Shown: piece by piece, positions 25,297 to 34,419 of the stretch | How the letters are laid out: the number at the start of each line of letters is the position of its first letter | Numbering within the stretch: position 1 is the first letter of the stretch | From: Paenibacillus sp. J2TS4 | Lineage (GTDB): Bacteria; Bacillota; Bacilli; Paenibacillales; NBRC-103111 | Length of the DNA stretch: 64,000 nt | Assembly: GCF_018403245.1 (NCBI RefSeq) | Contig: NZ_BOSH01000006.1 | Span: 124,001-188,000, forward strand | Direction of reading: 5' to 3' | Notes under the pieces: generated by a model | Seen by the model: only the letters and a program-made list of their open reading frames with translations | Databases searched by the model: none | Told to the model about the DNA's origin: nothing | Translations under genes and position numbers: made by a program

Positions 25297-25731
25297 ATGA
25301 ACTGGAGGAAGTTCCTTCTTAACAACGGGATGCATTTAAGCTTTGCGGTCGCTTTAGTGGCCACTATGGGAAGCTTGTATCTATCCGAGGTTCTCCGATA
25401 TGAACCTTGCAAGCTATGCTGGATTCAAAGAATATTTATGTATCCACTCGTTATTCTGTTCGCCGTCGCATCGATAAAAAAAGATCAGAGAGTATATAGT
25501 TACGCTCTTCCTCTTGCTATAGGGGGAGGCCTGTTTTCCATTTATCACTACATGGTTCAGAAGGCCCCTTTTCTTCAAAAGTCTACAGATTCATGCGGGC
25601 TGGTTCCATGCAATACCGACGCGTTGGATTGGTTTGGCTTCATAACGATTCCGTTCTTGGCCCTCATTGCTTTTGTCATGATTACCGTGCTCCAGCTGTT
25701 GATCCGTAAAGCTCTCCAATCTGGAGAATAA
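25297..25731 (+). CDS. bdbC: DsbB-type disulfide oxidoreductase BdbC
   Basis: 144 residues, four membrane helices. The two cysteine pairs of the family are present: RYEPCKLCWIQR near residue 40 and DSCGLVPCNTD near 105. BdbC reoxidises an extracellular thiol oxidase (BdbD) and passes electrons to quinone. No bdbD is adjacent. ATG 25297 follows GGGAGGA; an in-frame start at 25282 lies in the ribosome site. Confidence 0.9.
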   Translation: MNWRKFLLNNGMHLSFAVALVATMGSLYLSEVLRYEPCKLCWIQRIFMYPLVILFAVASIKKDQRVYSYALPLAIGGGLFSIYHYMVQKAPFLQKSTDSCGLVPCNTDALDWFGFITIPFLALIAFVMITVLQLLIRKALQSGE

Positions 25732-25763
25732 ATGAGGAAGAATAGCTGCAAGGATAACCCGAG

Positions 25764-26789
25764 GTGATTACAATCAAAACTAAACTTAGTACTTCTTTAA
25801 CCGTTCTTATGACTGCCGCAGCGCTGTTAGCGGGTTGCTCCGGGGGTTCCCCAGCCGCTTTGCCGGAGGATGATCCTGCCGCGACGAGCCCGTCGCCTTC
25901 TCCGAGTCTGCAGCCGTCTGCTTCAGCGACCCCGGGGCCTTCGGCTAGTCCCGCTCCTGAGCAAAATCCTAGCCCAAGCTCTTCTGTCGTTCCTGACATT
26001 ACGGCCACTCCTGCATCGACTCCGGAGACCTCGCCGTCTGCTTCGCCTTCGTCTGAAGCGAAGCAGACGGATAAACCGGCTCCTTCTCCGTCTCCGACGG
26101 ATCCAAGCCGTGAAGCAGTATCCTGGTACTATATGAAGAAGGAGAAGGGCGAGGTGCCAAGATTCCCTTCCGAGACGAAGCAGTATAAGCCCGAGCATAG
26201 AGTTATCTATGTAGGCACCGGAAAGAAGGTATATTTAACATTTGATACCGGCGGACCGCTTGGTGATGTGGATGCGATGCTGCAAACGTTAAAGGATAAC
26301 GATGTCAAAGCAAATTATTTTTTAGCAGGATATAATGTTAAGAAGCATCCTGATTTTTTGCGCAGGCTAGTAGATGACGGCCATCTTGTCGCTAATCATA
26401 CGATGACCCATAAAGATTTTACGACTTTAACCGACGAGCAGGTTAAGCAGGAAATTGAAGAATACGAAGCTATGTATAAAGAAATTACGGGAGAAGAGAT
26501 TCCAAGGTTTTTTCGCTTTCCCTATGGGAAGTACAGTATGCATTTGCTAGATTTAGTTTCTGAAATGAATTATTCGTCCGTTTTTTGGTCTACCGCCATG
26601 CGGGACTGGGAGCCAAGAGAGAACGGGGCGGAGGATCCGTACAACGATATTATGAACAATCTGCACGATGGAAATATTATATTGATGCATCAAGGCTCAG
26701 AAGAGAACATCGAGGCGTTGGATCGAATTATTAAATCGATCAAGGAAGAAGGCTATGAATTCGGATTACTGTCCGATTTTAATGAATAA
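25764..26789 (+). CDS. polysaccharide deacetylase-family lipoprotein
   Basis: 341 residues. A lipoprotein signal peptide ends at the lipobox LLAGC (Cys near 25). A Pro/Ser/Ala/Thr-rich linker (about 30-115) is followed by a NodB domain (about 150-335) with VYLTFDTGGP, metal ligands in NHTMTHKD, RFFRFPYGKY, and the C-terminal NIILMHQGS. It should remove acetyl groups from peptidoglycan or another wall glycan outside the cell. The usual TFDDG is TFDTG. The start is GTG 25764 after AAGGA. Confidence 0.88.
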   Translation: MITIKTKLSTSLTVLMTAAALLAGCSGGSPAALPEDDPAATSPSPSPSLQPSASATPGPSASPAPEQNPSPSSSVVPDITATPASTPETSPSASPSSEAKQTDKPAPSPSPTDPSREAVSWYYMKKEKGEVPRFPSETKQYKPEHRVIYVGTGKKVYLTFDTGGPLGDVDAMLQTLKDNDVKANYFLAGYNVKKHPDFLRRLVDDGHLVANHTMTHKDFTTLTDEQVKQEIEEYEAMYKEITGEEIPRFFRFPYGKYSMHLLDLVSEMNYSSVFWSTAMRDWEPRENGAEDPYNDIMNNLHDGNIILMHQGSEENIEALDRIIKSIKEEGYEFGLLSDFNE

Positions 26790-26929
26790 ACGGGTTTACA
26801 TAGAAGCCGCCGGTACTTCAGGAAGTTTTTTTCCTCAGTGTCTTTTGATTCAGTTGGATGGACGCTTGAGGTGGCATCGACATACTTTATATAGGAAAGC
26901 AGCAAGTTAATTTACAGCAAAGGAAGCGT

Positions 26930-27751
26930 ATGAATGTGCAGCAGGCTATAGCTATATTAGACTCCGGAGTGGGCGGATTAACCGTCGTCAAGGAAGTGAT
27001 GAGGCAGCTTCCCAGGGAGAAAATCATATACTTTGGGGATACGGCCAGAACACCTTACGGTCCCCGCTCTGCCGAAGAAGTATTGCTGTTTACCCGACAA
27101 ATTGTAAATTATTTGTTGCAATACAATCCTAAGATGATCGTCATTGCCTGTAATACGGCTACGGCCGTGGCCTTGCAGGAAATCCAGGCATCCGTATCCA
27201 TTCCCGTTGTCGGGGTCATTCAACCTGGGGCACGGACCGCTATTAAAACTACCCGCAACGGAGTAGTTGGCGTTATCGGAACGGAAGGCACGATCCAGAG
27301 CGGAGCCTATGCTCAGGCGCTTAAAGAAATTTCACCACAAACCAAAGTGCTGAGCCTGGCTTGCCCGACCTTCGTAACGATGGTAGAGCAAGGATTGTTC
27401 TCCGGGGAAGAAGTAAGATCCGAAATCGCTTTGGCGCTTGAGCCGCTCCAGACGCATCCGATGGATTGCTTGATCTTAGGCTGCACCCACTATCCTTTTC
27501 TGGCCGAGAGCATTGGAGAGGTGATGGGGCCATCCGTGTCGCTGATCAGTTCAGCAGATGAAACGGCAAGGGAAATCAGCACTATTCTGTCTCATAGCGG
27601 TCAATTGGCTCGAACGATCGATCATCCGATTCACCAGTTTTTTTGCAGCGGCGATCCTAAGCTATTCCGAATCATTACTCAAAACTGGTTGCGTGAACAG
27701 ATTCATGTCACTCCGATCGTTTGGCAAATCACCCATTTATTTATGACATAG
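26930..27751 (+). CDS. murI: glutamate racemase
   Basis: 273 residues. IAILDSGVGGLTVVKE at the N-terminus, the first catalytic Cys in VIACNTATAVAL near 78 and the second in ILGCTHYPFL near 187 identify glutamate racemase. It makes D-glutamate for peptidoglycan. The start follows AAAGGAAGCGT. It sits among other wall genes. A second racemase elsewhere cannot be excluded. Confidence 0.95.
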   Translation: MNVQQAIAILDSGVGGLTVVKEVMRQLPREKIIYFGDTARTPYGPRSAEEVLLFTRQIVNYLLQYNPKMIVIACNTATAVALQEIQASVSIPVVGVIQPGARTAIKTTRNGVVGVIGTEGTIQSGAYAQALKEISPQTKVLSLACPTFVTMVEQGLFSGEEVRSEIALALEPLQTHPMDCLILGCTHYPFLAESIGEVMGPSVSLISSADETAREISTILSHSGQLARTIDHPIHQFFCSGDPKLFRIITQNWLREQIHVTPIVWQITHLFMT

Positions 27752-27833
27752 AGTGGCGTGGGCATTTGCAGGCATGCGGAACGTTAAATCATCATATGTT
27801 TAGGGCATAGACGATCTTCCAGGAGGTTGGCTC

Positions 27834-29036
27834 ATGCCCTTTTCATATGTAGTGCAACAAGGAGATACGCTGTATCGCATCGGTCGCAGGTATGCGCTAT
27901 CGGTACCAGCGCTGCTAGCCGCTAATCCGCAAATCTCCGAACCGAATTATTTGGTCCCCGGACAAGTTCTGAATATACCGGACCGGGCAACCCATAAATA
28001 TGTCATTCAGTCCGGAGACACGTTCTATTACATAGCGCGGCGATTTAATATCGATTTTAACGATTTAATCGCCGCAAACCCTGGTATTGATCCGCGGCAA
28101 TTGCGAGTTGGTCAAACCATTGTTCTGCCTCCAAGCAGAGGGATGTCCATCGTGCAAACCGACGCGCCTTATGGCTATGCGGAAATGATGGAGGATTTGG
28201 AGCTGCTTCAGCAGAGATATCCTTTTTTGGAGGTCGTAGTCATTGGCTATAGTGTGATGGGAAAACCAATTCCTGCGGTCAAGATCGGAGGAGGAAGGAA
28301 GAAGGTTCATTATAACGGATCGTTCCATGCTAACGAATGGATTACGACTCCATTACTAATGAAATTTATGGAAGAATACAGCTCGGCGTATGCGGCCGGC
28401 GGGAGTATAAGAGGCAGGAATGCTGAGGAGTTGTTCGAACAGGCATCGTTATGGATTGTCCCTATGGTTAACCCGGACGGAGTGGAGCTTGTCCAGGAAG
28501 GAGTGTCGCCTCAGCACCCTTATTATCGGGAGCTGCTCCAATGGAACAATGGATCTTACGATTTTACCGGATGGAAGGCCAACATTCGCGGGGTGGATCT
28601 GAATGACCAGTTCCCTGCCTTCTGGGAAGTGGAAAAAGAACGAAGGGAGGTTCCGGGGCCCGGCCCGAGAGACTACCCGGGGACGGCACCCTTAACGGAG
28701 CCGGAGGCTATCGCCATGGCGCAATTTACAAGAAACAATGATTTCAGGCTCGTTATTGCCTTCCACACTCAGGGCAGAGAAATCTATTGGAACTATCGCG
28801 ACCTGGAACCGCCGGAATCCGAGGAAATCGCAGAACGGTTTGCCCGGCTTAGCGGCTACCGGCCGGTCAAATTAACAGGCAGCGACGCGGGCTACAAAGA
28901 TTGGTTCATCCTGGAGTTCCGCCGCCCGGGCTTTACAGTGGAAGCCGGTCAGGGGATCAATCCGCTGCCTGTCAGCCAATTTCCGCAAATCTACAATGAA
29001 GTGATAGGCATATTGCTCGAAGGCCTTGTAGTGTAA
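27834..29036 (+). CDS. LysM-M14 gamma-D-glutamyl-meso-diaminopimelate endopeptidase
   Basis: 400 residues. Two LysM wall-binding domains (about 5-50 and 54-98, VVQQGDTLYRIGRRYALS and VIQSGDTFYYIARRFNID) precede an M14 zinc peptidase domain. Zinc ligands are His and Glu in SFHANEW and a later His in IAFHTQGREIYW; the catalytic Glu is in FTVEAGQG. This arrangement matches endopeptidase I of Lysinibacillus, which cuts the gamma-D-Glu-diaminopimelate bond. No signal peptide is visible, as in spore or mother-cell enzymes. ATG 27834 follows CAGGAGG. Confidence 0.9.
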   Translation: MPFSYVVQQGDTLYRIGRRYALSVPALLAANPQISEPNYLVPGQVLNIPDRATHKYVIQSGDTFYYIARRFNIDFNDLIAANPGIDPRQLRVGQTIVLPPSRGMSIVQTDAPYGYAEMMEDLELLQQRYPFLEVVVIGYSVMGKPIPAVKIGGGRKKVHYNGSFHANEWITTPLLMKFMEEYSSAYAAGGSIRGRNAEELFEQASLWIVPMVNPDGVELVQEGVSPQHPYYRELLQWNNGSYDFTGWKANIRGVDLNDQFPAFWEVEKERREVPGPGPRDYPGTAPLTEPEAIAMAQFTRNNDFRLVIAFHTQGREIYWNYRDLEPPESEEIAERFARLSGYRPVKLTGSDAGYKDWFILEFRRPGFTVEAGQGINPLPVSQFPQIYNEVIGILLEGLVV

Positions 29037-29050
29037 TACAACACAGTCGA

Positions 29051-29389
29051 TCAGGGTCGGATCGTCACCTCTGTTCCGATGCCAACCAGGCGGGATAATT
29101 GCAATACATCCTCGTTATACATCCGGATGCAGCCTTTGGATACTTCATGCCCGATGGAGGACGGTTGATTCGTTCCATGAATGCCATAGTGAGGCTTGGA
29201 CAGTCCCATCCAAAAAGCCCCGTATGGTCCTCCGGGGTTGGCTTGCTTGTTGATGATGGTATAGTGACCGACCGGAGTAGCGGAGACCATCTTGCCAATA
29301 CCGACCGGAAATTCCCGGACGACTTGGCCGTTGTCTAACAAATACAGCCTCCGGTCGGACAAATCGACGATAATGCGGTATGTCGGCAC
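29051..29389 (-). CDS. L,D-transpeptidase (YkuD family)
   Basis: 112 residues forming just the YkuD catalytic domain: IIVDLSDRRLYLLDNGQ at the start and the active site HGTNQPSSIG then SKGCIRMYNEDV with the nucleophile Cys near 87. It forms 3-3 peptidoglycan cross-links or attaches ligands. There is no signal peptide or LysM, so it may act in the mother cell or need another export route. GTG 29389 follows AAGGAGG. It converges on the endopeptidase gene. Confidence 0.9.
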   Translation of the reverse strand: MPTYRIIVDLSDRRLYLLDNGQVVREFPVGIGKMVSATPVGHYTIINKQANPGGPYGAFWMGLSKPHYGIHGTNQPSSIGHEVSKGCIRMYNEDVLQLSRLVGIGTEVTIRP

Positions 29390-29505
29390 GCGAGTCCCTC
29401 CTTGCCCGTAATCAAGCGCAGCTTGGTTTGATCACAGTCTATGATTGACTATGCGGCCGGGTGAATAGCTTGAGCCATTGGCCCGGTGACACCAATTTAT
29501 CGTGA

Positions 29506-29928
29506 CTAGGCCTGCTTGTCCGTCTCGTTAGTGCTGCGCTTGTAAATCCATACAAAAATTAAACGCCAAATAACGAGAAACAAATAAACAAAGACCAGAG
29601 CGACCGGGGCAAAGGTGGTGAAAGCCGGTTTGTTGTACAGAAACCATCTTAACCCTAAGGCCAACGGATGAGTTATGACCCAGGCAATAGCTATCATTGC
29701 AGTGGTTTTGGTGTAGCTGGAATAAGTTTGGTCCCGGTAGGCACCCGAAAGAAAAGCGATGATCGGCCAGATGATAAGGTAAGGCAGGGCGACGATAACG
29801 GCGTCCCATACGGACAAGCCCATCTGGTGCTCTATCCCGCCAAGTACGGTGAACAGCAGAAGAACGACCCAATCTCCCGCCAGAAGCGAGAAAGCGGCCG
29901 TCCTGGATCTTTTGATCATATTATTCAT
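29506..29928 (-). CDS. DUF3054-type membrane protein
   Basis: 140 residues, four hydrophobic helices, starting SRTAAFSLLAGDWVVLLLF and with the GLRWFLYNKP segment before the third helix. Matches the DUF3054 pattern; function unknown. ATG 29928 follows GGAGAAGC. It is in the same direction as the marR gene upstream. Confidence 0.75.
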   Translation of the reverse strand: MNNMIKRSRTAAFSLLAGDWVVLLLFTVLGGIEHQMGLSVWDAVIVALPYLIIWPIIAFLSGAYRDQTYSSYTKTTAMIAIAWVITHPLALGLRWFLYNKPAFTTFAPVALVFVYLFLVIWRLIFVWIYKRSTNETDKQA

Positions 29929-29989
29929 AAGCTTGCTTCTCCTCCCGGAGCAACTGGATTACGGCGATAGACAACCTAACCATTCTTCG

Positions 29990-30487
29990 TTATGGAGAGG
30001 GTTCGGCAGGATCATTTCCGCTTCGGCGAAGTTCGATCAGTGCTTTAAGCTTGGCGAATACTTCGACGGCCTTTTCCATCTCTTCAATCGATAGCTGACA
30101 TAGAAAGTTGCGTAACCAGGCCCCTCTTATTTCTACTATTTTATGAACGGTTTCCCTGCCCTTATCTGTAATGGAGAACAGCACCACCCGACGATCTTCC
30201 TCGGAACGCTCCCTAGTAATCAATCCCATGTTAACCAATTTGTCAGTCATTCCGGTAACGGCACCTGACGTAATTCCGATGTGACAGGCAATATCGGAAG
30301 CTTTGCAGAAGGGCAGCCTGGACAGGATCATCAGCAAAAAAATCTGCCCATCTGCCAGCTGGACCTCCCCTTTGATCTGCCTCAGCTCATGTCTTATCAG
30401 GTAGACGAATTCCCCGGCCAAGCTCTCCAGCTGCGGTAATAACCCGTTACTGCCCAGGCTGTCCTTGTCGTTGTTCCGATCAATCAT
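29990..30487 (-). CDS. MarR-family transcriptional regulator
   Basis: 165 residues with the MarR winged helix: FLLMILSRLPFCKASDIACH, ITSGAVTGMTDKLVNMGLI as recognition helix, and the wing with RSEEDRRVVLFSITDKGRE. Regulates genes by direct repression, often responding to phenolic ligands or oxidation. Start ATG 30487 follows AAGGAGTGGAGC. The DUF3054 gene downstream may be a target. Ligand unknown. Confidence 0.9.
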   Translation of the reverse strand: MIDRNNDKDSLGSNGLLPQLESLAGEFVYLIRHELRQIKGEVQLADGQIFLLMILSRLPFCKASDIACHIGITSGAVTGMTDKLVNMGLITRERSEEDRRVVLFSITDKGRETVHKIVEIRGAWLRNFLCQLSIEEMEKAVEVFAKLKALIELRRSGNDPAEPSP

Positions 30488-30727
30488 TGCTCCACTCCTT
30501 AATCCTACGACTGGCGAATTTTACTAATAGTTTATAGCTGAACAGATCGATCCGTTCGTTAAGCAAGCAGCGCAGAACGCTGGGCGCCGCGCTTAAACTA
30601 TAAAAAATTTGGCATATGATGTCAAGCGGGCATGATTTTTGGATAATCATGTCTAAACCTGAATCGATTAGGTACAATAAGAAGTAAGCCGTTAATATGA
30701 GGAAATCCGAATCCGGAGGGAAGGAAC

Positions 30728-30973
30728 ATGCGAAAGCTTCTATCTCTTAAACATTGGTCCCATGTCTTTAGAAAAGTGTTTCGCCTGCTCGGCTCCACTC
30801 GGGTTCCTCTGCGGGAAAAATTGCTGTTCCTCGTTCCAGTGCTATTATACTGGGTGCTGCCAGACGTGCTTCCGTTTATGCCCATCGATGATATCGCAGT
30901 GACGATGCTGGCGGCCAATTGGTTTGCCGATCGGATCGGCAAAAAGTATTTGGAGCCACAAAAGAAGGATTGA
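30728..30973 (+). CDS. small DUF1232-like protein
   Basis: 81 residues. The central segment KLLFLVPVLLYWVLPDVLPFMPIDDI resembles the YkvA/DUF1232 motif (YxxxPxDxxPxxxxxDD). Probably membrane-associated; function unknown. ATG 30728 follows GGAGGGAAGG. Confidence 0.72.
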   Translation: MRKLLSLKHWSHVFRKVFRLLGSTRVPLREKLLFLVPVLLYWVLPDVLPFMPIDDIAVTMLAANWFADRIGKKYLEPQKKD

Positions 30974-31069
30974 GCTGCAATCCGCGAGCTATTCAGGAAC
31001 AGCCCCTTCCTTTTAACAGGACGTAGACTCGGCAGTGTAGGCATCGGGCAATCCCTTATAGTGAGCTTC

Positions 31070-32158
31070 CTATTGCCCGTATTCTTCCTCAGGAAGCCTG
31101 ATCCAGCTCTTTAAGTATCCTTGCTCATACAATGCTTTCAGCGTAATGATAAGAATCGGAGACAGGATCAGCCCGGCAACGCCAAACAAGGATAAGGAAA
31201 TGATCATAAAGGAGAGCATCGTAAAGGCAGAGACGCCCAACGTATCTCCGGTTATTTTGGGCTCCAGCAATTGTCTGACAATGATGACGGCTGCAAACAG
31301 CACGGTCAGCCAGATCGCTAATGAAGTTTGACCGACAATAAATAAATAAATAATCCACGGGATAAAAATAGTGGACACTCCAAGCAGCGGCAGCAGATCG
31401 AATACGGCCATCAACAAAGAGATCGAGAAGGCATTCTTAACCCCAAGTGCTAACAAAGCGGCAAAGATGACGAGAAACGTAACCGAAATCATTTTTAACT
31501 GGGCCTTTATATAGCCGACAATTCCTTTTATAACGTTCTCTTTAATAAATAAAAAGGCCGTTTTAAATGTTTTAGGTGTATGGGTTGTAGCGATTCTTCT
31601 CCAATTCTCACTCTCTATGCTGAGAAAATAAGCGAGAATGACACCAATCAGAAAGTTGATTAAAAAGGTGGAGAAGGAGGTAAGCCCGTTAAACAAAGCG
31701 TTCAAAAAGCCTGTTGCAAGTTTTGCACCTCTTTCAATAATGGTAGAGGAGAAATCTTTGGCCCTTTCTATCCATTCTGGAGAGATAGCATTCAGCTTGT
31801 CCTGCCAAAAATCGGCGTTGTTCATAATCTGCTCCTGAAGAATTCGTTGATACACGGGAATTTTTTCTACCAGATTATATATCTGGCTGGTGAAGATGGC
31901 TCCTAAACCTGTTAGGATTCCTAGTATGACTAGAATGAACACCAGGGTGGAGATAGTAGATGCTATTGATTTTTTAACGCCTTTACGGTGAAGAAACTTG
32001 GCTAAAGGTTCAATAATCGCGAATATGGCCAGCGCAAAGAAAATTGGAGTCGCTATTCGGTACAAATAGCTGAACAGGAGCATAAACAAATAGATCGTAA
32101 TTCCGATCAAGGCGATATCAAAGATCGTTTTGTAATATTTTCTGTAAAATGATTGCAT
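31070..32158 (-). CDS. AI-2E family transporter (PerM/TqsA-like)
   Basis: 362 residues, about eight hydrophobic segments, with the family regions FFALAIFAIIEPLAKFLHRKGVKKSIA near the N-terminus and VFDLLPLLGVSTIFIPWIIY and EPKITGDTLGVSAFTMLSFMI near the C-terminus. Members export autoinducer-2 or act as ion antiporters. ATG 32158 is preferred; a GTG at 32173 adds five residues but lies in GAGGTG. It diverges from the HesB-like gene. Confidence 0.85.
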   Translation of the reverse strand: MQSFYRKYYKTIFDIALIGITIYLFMLLFSYLYRIATPIFFALAIFAIIEPLAKFLHRKGVKKSIASTISTLVFILVILGILTGLGAIFTSQIYNLVEKIPVYQRILQEQIMNNADFWQDKLNAISPEWIERAKDFSSTIIERGAKLATGFLNALFNGLTSFSTFLINFLIGVILAYFLSIESENWRRIATTHTPKTFKTAFLFIKENVIKGIVGYIKAQLKMISVTFLVIFAALLALGVKNAFSISLLMAVFDLLPLLGVSTIFIPWIIYLFIVGQTSLAIWLTVLFAAVIIVRQLLEPKITGDTLGVSAFTMLSFMIISLSLFGVAGLILSPILIITLKALYEQGYLKSWIRLPEEEYGQ

Positions 32159-32240
32159 AATAGACCCACTCACCTCATTTAAATGGAATGAAAGCCATAA
32201 CCGGATGCCTTATTGTAATGATATCCGAAAAAACCGATGC

Positions 32241-32283
32241 TTACCACATGGGAAAGAAATGATACAATAGCTTATAAGCTATT
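32241..32283 (+). promoter_or_regulatory. promoter with an 18-bp palindrome for the HesB-like gene
   Basis: TTACCA (32241-32246), a 16-base spacer and TACAAT (32263-32268) form a fair promoter. A perfect palindrome AATAGCTTATAAGCTATT (32266-32283) overlaps the end of the -10, where a dimeric repressor could act. It could also be a stem in the 5' leader. Confidence 0.5.
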
Positions 32284-32326
32284 GAACCTATTATTAGTTA
32301 TAGACAGGACGGGAGGAAGGAATACA

Positions 32327-32629
32327 ATGAAATGTAAAATTACCCGCAACGCGGCGAAAATTATTAAGAACGAGTTGAGTAAAGAAGAAAACAAGGAACT
32401 AAAGCTGAGGGTGGTCGTTACTCATCAGCATGGTGACCACGCCCATTACGGGCTGGATTTGGACAAGCCGGGGGAGAATGACGAGGTTGTCGTGACGGAT
32501 AAGGAAATCGAGGTGCTGCTGGACCGAAGCGAGCCGATGCTGGACGGCGTCAAGATTGATTATTTATATTTTCCGCAAGAAGGATTCGTTATTACGAACC
32601 CGGCCAAAGGCAATCACGGGGACCACTAG
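32327..32629 (+). CDS. HesB/IscA-fold protein without the cluster-binding cysteines
   Basis: 100 residues with the HesB-like beta fold: LRVVVTHQHGDHAHYGLDLD, VVTDKEIEVLLDRSEPMLDGVKIDYL and EGFVITNPA. A-type carriers bind iron-sulfur clusters through three conserved cysteines; here the only Cys is in MKCKIT at the start. Several His residues (HQHGDHAHY, NHGDH) might bind metal, an inference. ATG 32327 follows GGGAGGAAGG. Confidence 0.75.
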   Translation: MKCKITRNAAKIIKNELSKEENKELKLRVVVTHQHGDHAHYGLDLDKPGENDEVVVTDKEIEVLLDRSEPMLDGVKIDYLYFPQEGFVITNPAKGNHGDH

Positions 32630-32730
32630 CGTGTGGCAGCCCCCTCCTAACTTTACAACGCATACTATTTTGCTCTATAGTTAGAGAAAAATAGCTTTGG
32701 AAAAAAGCTGAAATCAGGAGGAGAGCTTCC

Positions 32731-33252
32731 ATGAACCGGATTTTCAGACTGGCTAAATCTTGGGCCCCTTTTCTATTATTGTTGGGAGCCCTGTTCTTCG
32801 TCAGAACCAATGTGGGGCAAGCCGCCTATATCCCTTCGGAATCTATGCTTCCTACTCTCCAAGTACACGATATACTAATTATTGATAAAACGGTGAAGCC
32901 CGATCAATTACAGTTCGGGGATATTGTCGTCTTTCATCCCCCGGCTGAAGCCAACCTCGATAAGAAGCTGATTAAACGTCTTATTGGTTTGCCCGGAGAT
33001 GAGATCGAAATAACCGACGGTCAATTATACCGCAATGGGGTGAAGGTGGAGGAGAGTTATGTCAAGGAATCGATGAAATATGGATTCGGGCCGATTACGG
33101 TTCCGGAGGATCACTATTTATTTCTCGGAGATAATCGGAATGAAAGCCTGGATTCTCATTTATGGTCTAATCCATTTGTCGATAGTAAGAAAATTATAGG
33201 CCGGGCCGTGTATCGGATTTTTCCATTCAATCAAATAACATCCATTCGCTAA
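32731..33252 (+). CDS. lepB: type I signal peptidase
   Basis: 173 residues, one N-terminal membrane anchor (about 10-28), then the catalytic Ser in IPSESMLPTL (near 38) and Lys in KKLIKRLIGLPGDEIEI (near 80). Box E GDNRNESLDSHLWSN is present. It removes signal peptides from exported proteins at the outer membrane face. Length matches Bacillus SipS-type enzymes. ATG 32731 follows AGGAGGAGAG. Confidence 0.94.
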   Translation: MNRIFRLAKSWAPFLLLLGALFFVRTNVGQAAYIPSESMLPTLQVHDILIIDKTVKPDQLQFGDIVVFHPPAEANLDKKLIKRLIGLPGDEIEITDGQLYRNGVKVEESYVKESMKYGFGPITVPEDHYLFLGDNRNESLDSHLWSNPFVDSKKIIGRAVYRIFPFNQITSIR

Positions 33253-33303
33253 CCTTGCATTCTCCATTCCGTAACCCGAGCTTTCAGCAGCCTCGCATTC
33301 GTA

Positions 33304-33335
33304 AACTCCACTGCGTAGTAGTGGAGTTATTTTTT
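33304..33335 (+). terminator. terminator of the signal peptidase gene
   Basis: AACTCCACT (33304-33312) pairs with AGTGGAGTT (33320-33328), then ATTTTTTT. Bases 33336-33536 hold only the leader of the next gene. Confidence 0.85.
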
Positions 33336-33536
33336 TCTACTAGCATTTTACGATTATTAGGAAGAGTTGGTTTCCGCTATAGTATAGTGGCCAATATTTC
33401 CATGGATGGCCTAGGCCGGATTAATAGGTTTCGTTTCGATTTGTCTCGATTCGCCTCGTCATAATTTTGCGTATTCCATCATAGTTTTCATTGGAAGCGG
33501 ATTTCTCTGCAGAAATGAAGGAGGCGGATAGGAACG

Positions 33537-34355
33537 ATGGAAAATATAATTGCCGGAGAGCGTTCGGCCGAAGTGCTGTTTGAGCACCGCTTTTGGTTAC
33601 AGGTGCTCGGGGATCACGCCCGATTCATATACGATTCCCTGACGGCAGAGGAAAGTAAAGAGCGGGGGGCGGCACAATATTTTATCCGGACATTCGATGA
33701 CTTGCTTAACCAAGCACGATCTAATCTGGATGTTAACGGGGTTCTCCGCCTGAATCAGACAGCTTATTGGCGGGCGCGCGAGATCCGCTCTTATAAGCTG
33801 CATTTATTGGAAAGATTGCTGATGCACAATATTAAATTTCATTTGCCTCCCACATTTGTCAATCATATGGTGAATGAGGTAGAGGAGTATTTACGAATCA
33901 TGCAGTCCATTCTGACTTATGGGAAAATCCCCGAATTTCACGCGGTACATTTGCACCAGCTATGGCTTCTGGATGCGGTAGGTCATGCTGAATCCATTAA
34001 AAGATCCTTGGATATGGTGGAAAAAAGACTGATTGCCAAGAGCGGCGCATTCGCTCACCATTTCTCCGATTTTTACGATAAAGCGGTAGAAATGGCCGGC
34101 TATCTACGGACCAATCTGCGGCGGTTTCCGGCGTTGAGCCGGTTCAATAAAGAAGTCGAGTTGGAAATGACGTTGTTCCGAGAATTTTTGCAGGAGCTGG
34201 AGGAAATGGATCTGAATGCCGAACTGCTCGGTACACTGCAGCCGCTTATGGCCGATCATATGGCGCGGGAAGAATGCTACTATTTAATCAAGCTGTCGCA
34301 AGTTTCGGAGACCCATACCCCTGATTGTGATCCGACAAAGCCGAGAGTGGAATAA
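33537..34355 (+). CDS. DUF2935 protein (ferritin-like helical bundle)
   Basis: 272 residues, mostly helical, opening with EVLFEHRFWLQVLGDHARFI and repeating a related block later (HAVHLHQLWLLDAVGHAESI), so it is an internal duplication. A final MADHMAREECYYL adds His and Glu. The spacing of His and Glu suggests a di-metal helical bundle, as proposed for DUF2935; not shown. ATG 33537 lies within a GGAGG..AGGAA ribosome region. The two-component genes follow. Confidence 0.78.
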   Translation: MENIIAGERSAEVLFEHRFWLQVLGDHARFIYDSLTAEESKERGAAQYFIRTFDDLLNQARSNLDVNGVLRLNQTAYWRAREIRSYKLHLLERLLMHNIKFHLPPTFVNHMVNEVEEYLRIMQSILTYGKIPEFHAVHLHQLWLLDAVGHAESIKRSLDMVEKRLIAKSGAFAHHFSDFYDKAVEMAGYLRTNLRRFPALSRFNKEVELEMTLFREFLQELEEMDLNAELLGTLQPLMADHMAREECYYLIKLSQVSETHTPDCDPTKPRVE

Positions 34356-34419
34356 AGGGGGCCCTTAAAGGATACTTTTGGGAAACCGGTATCTCCCGAT
34401 CCGGCTGGAAAGGAAGCTT

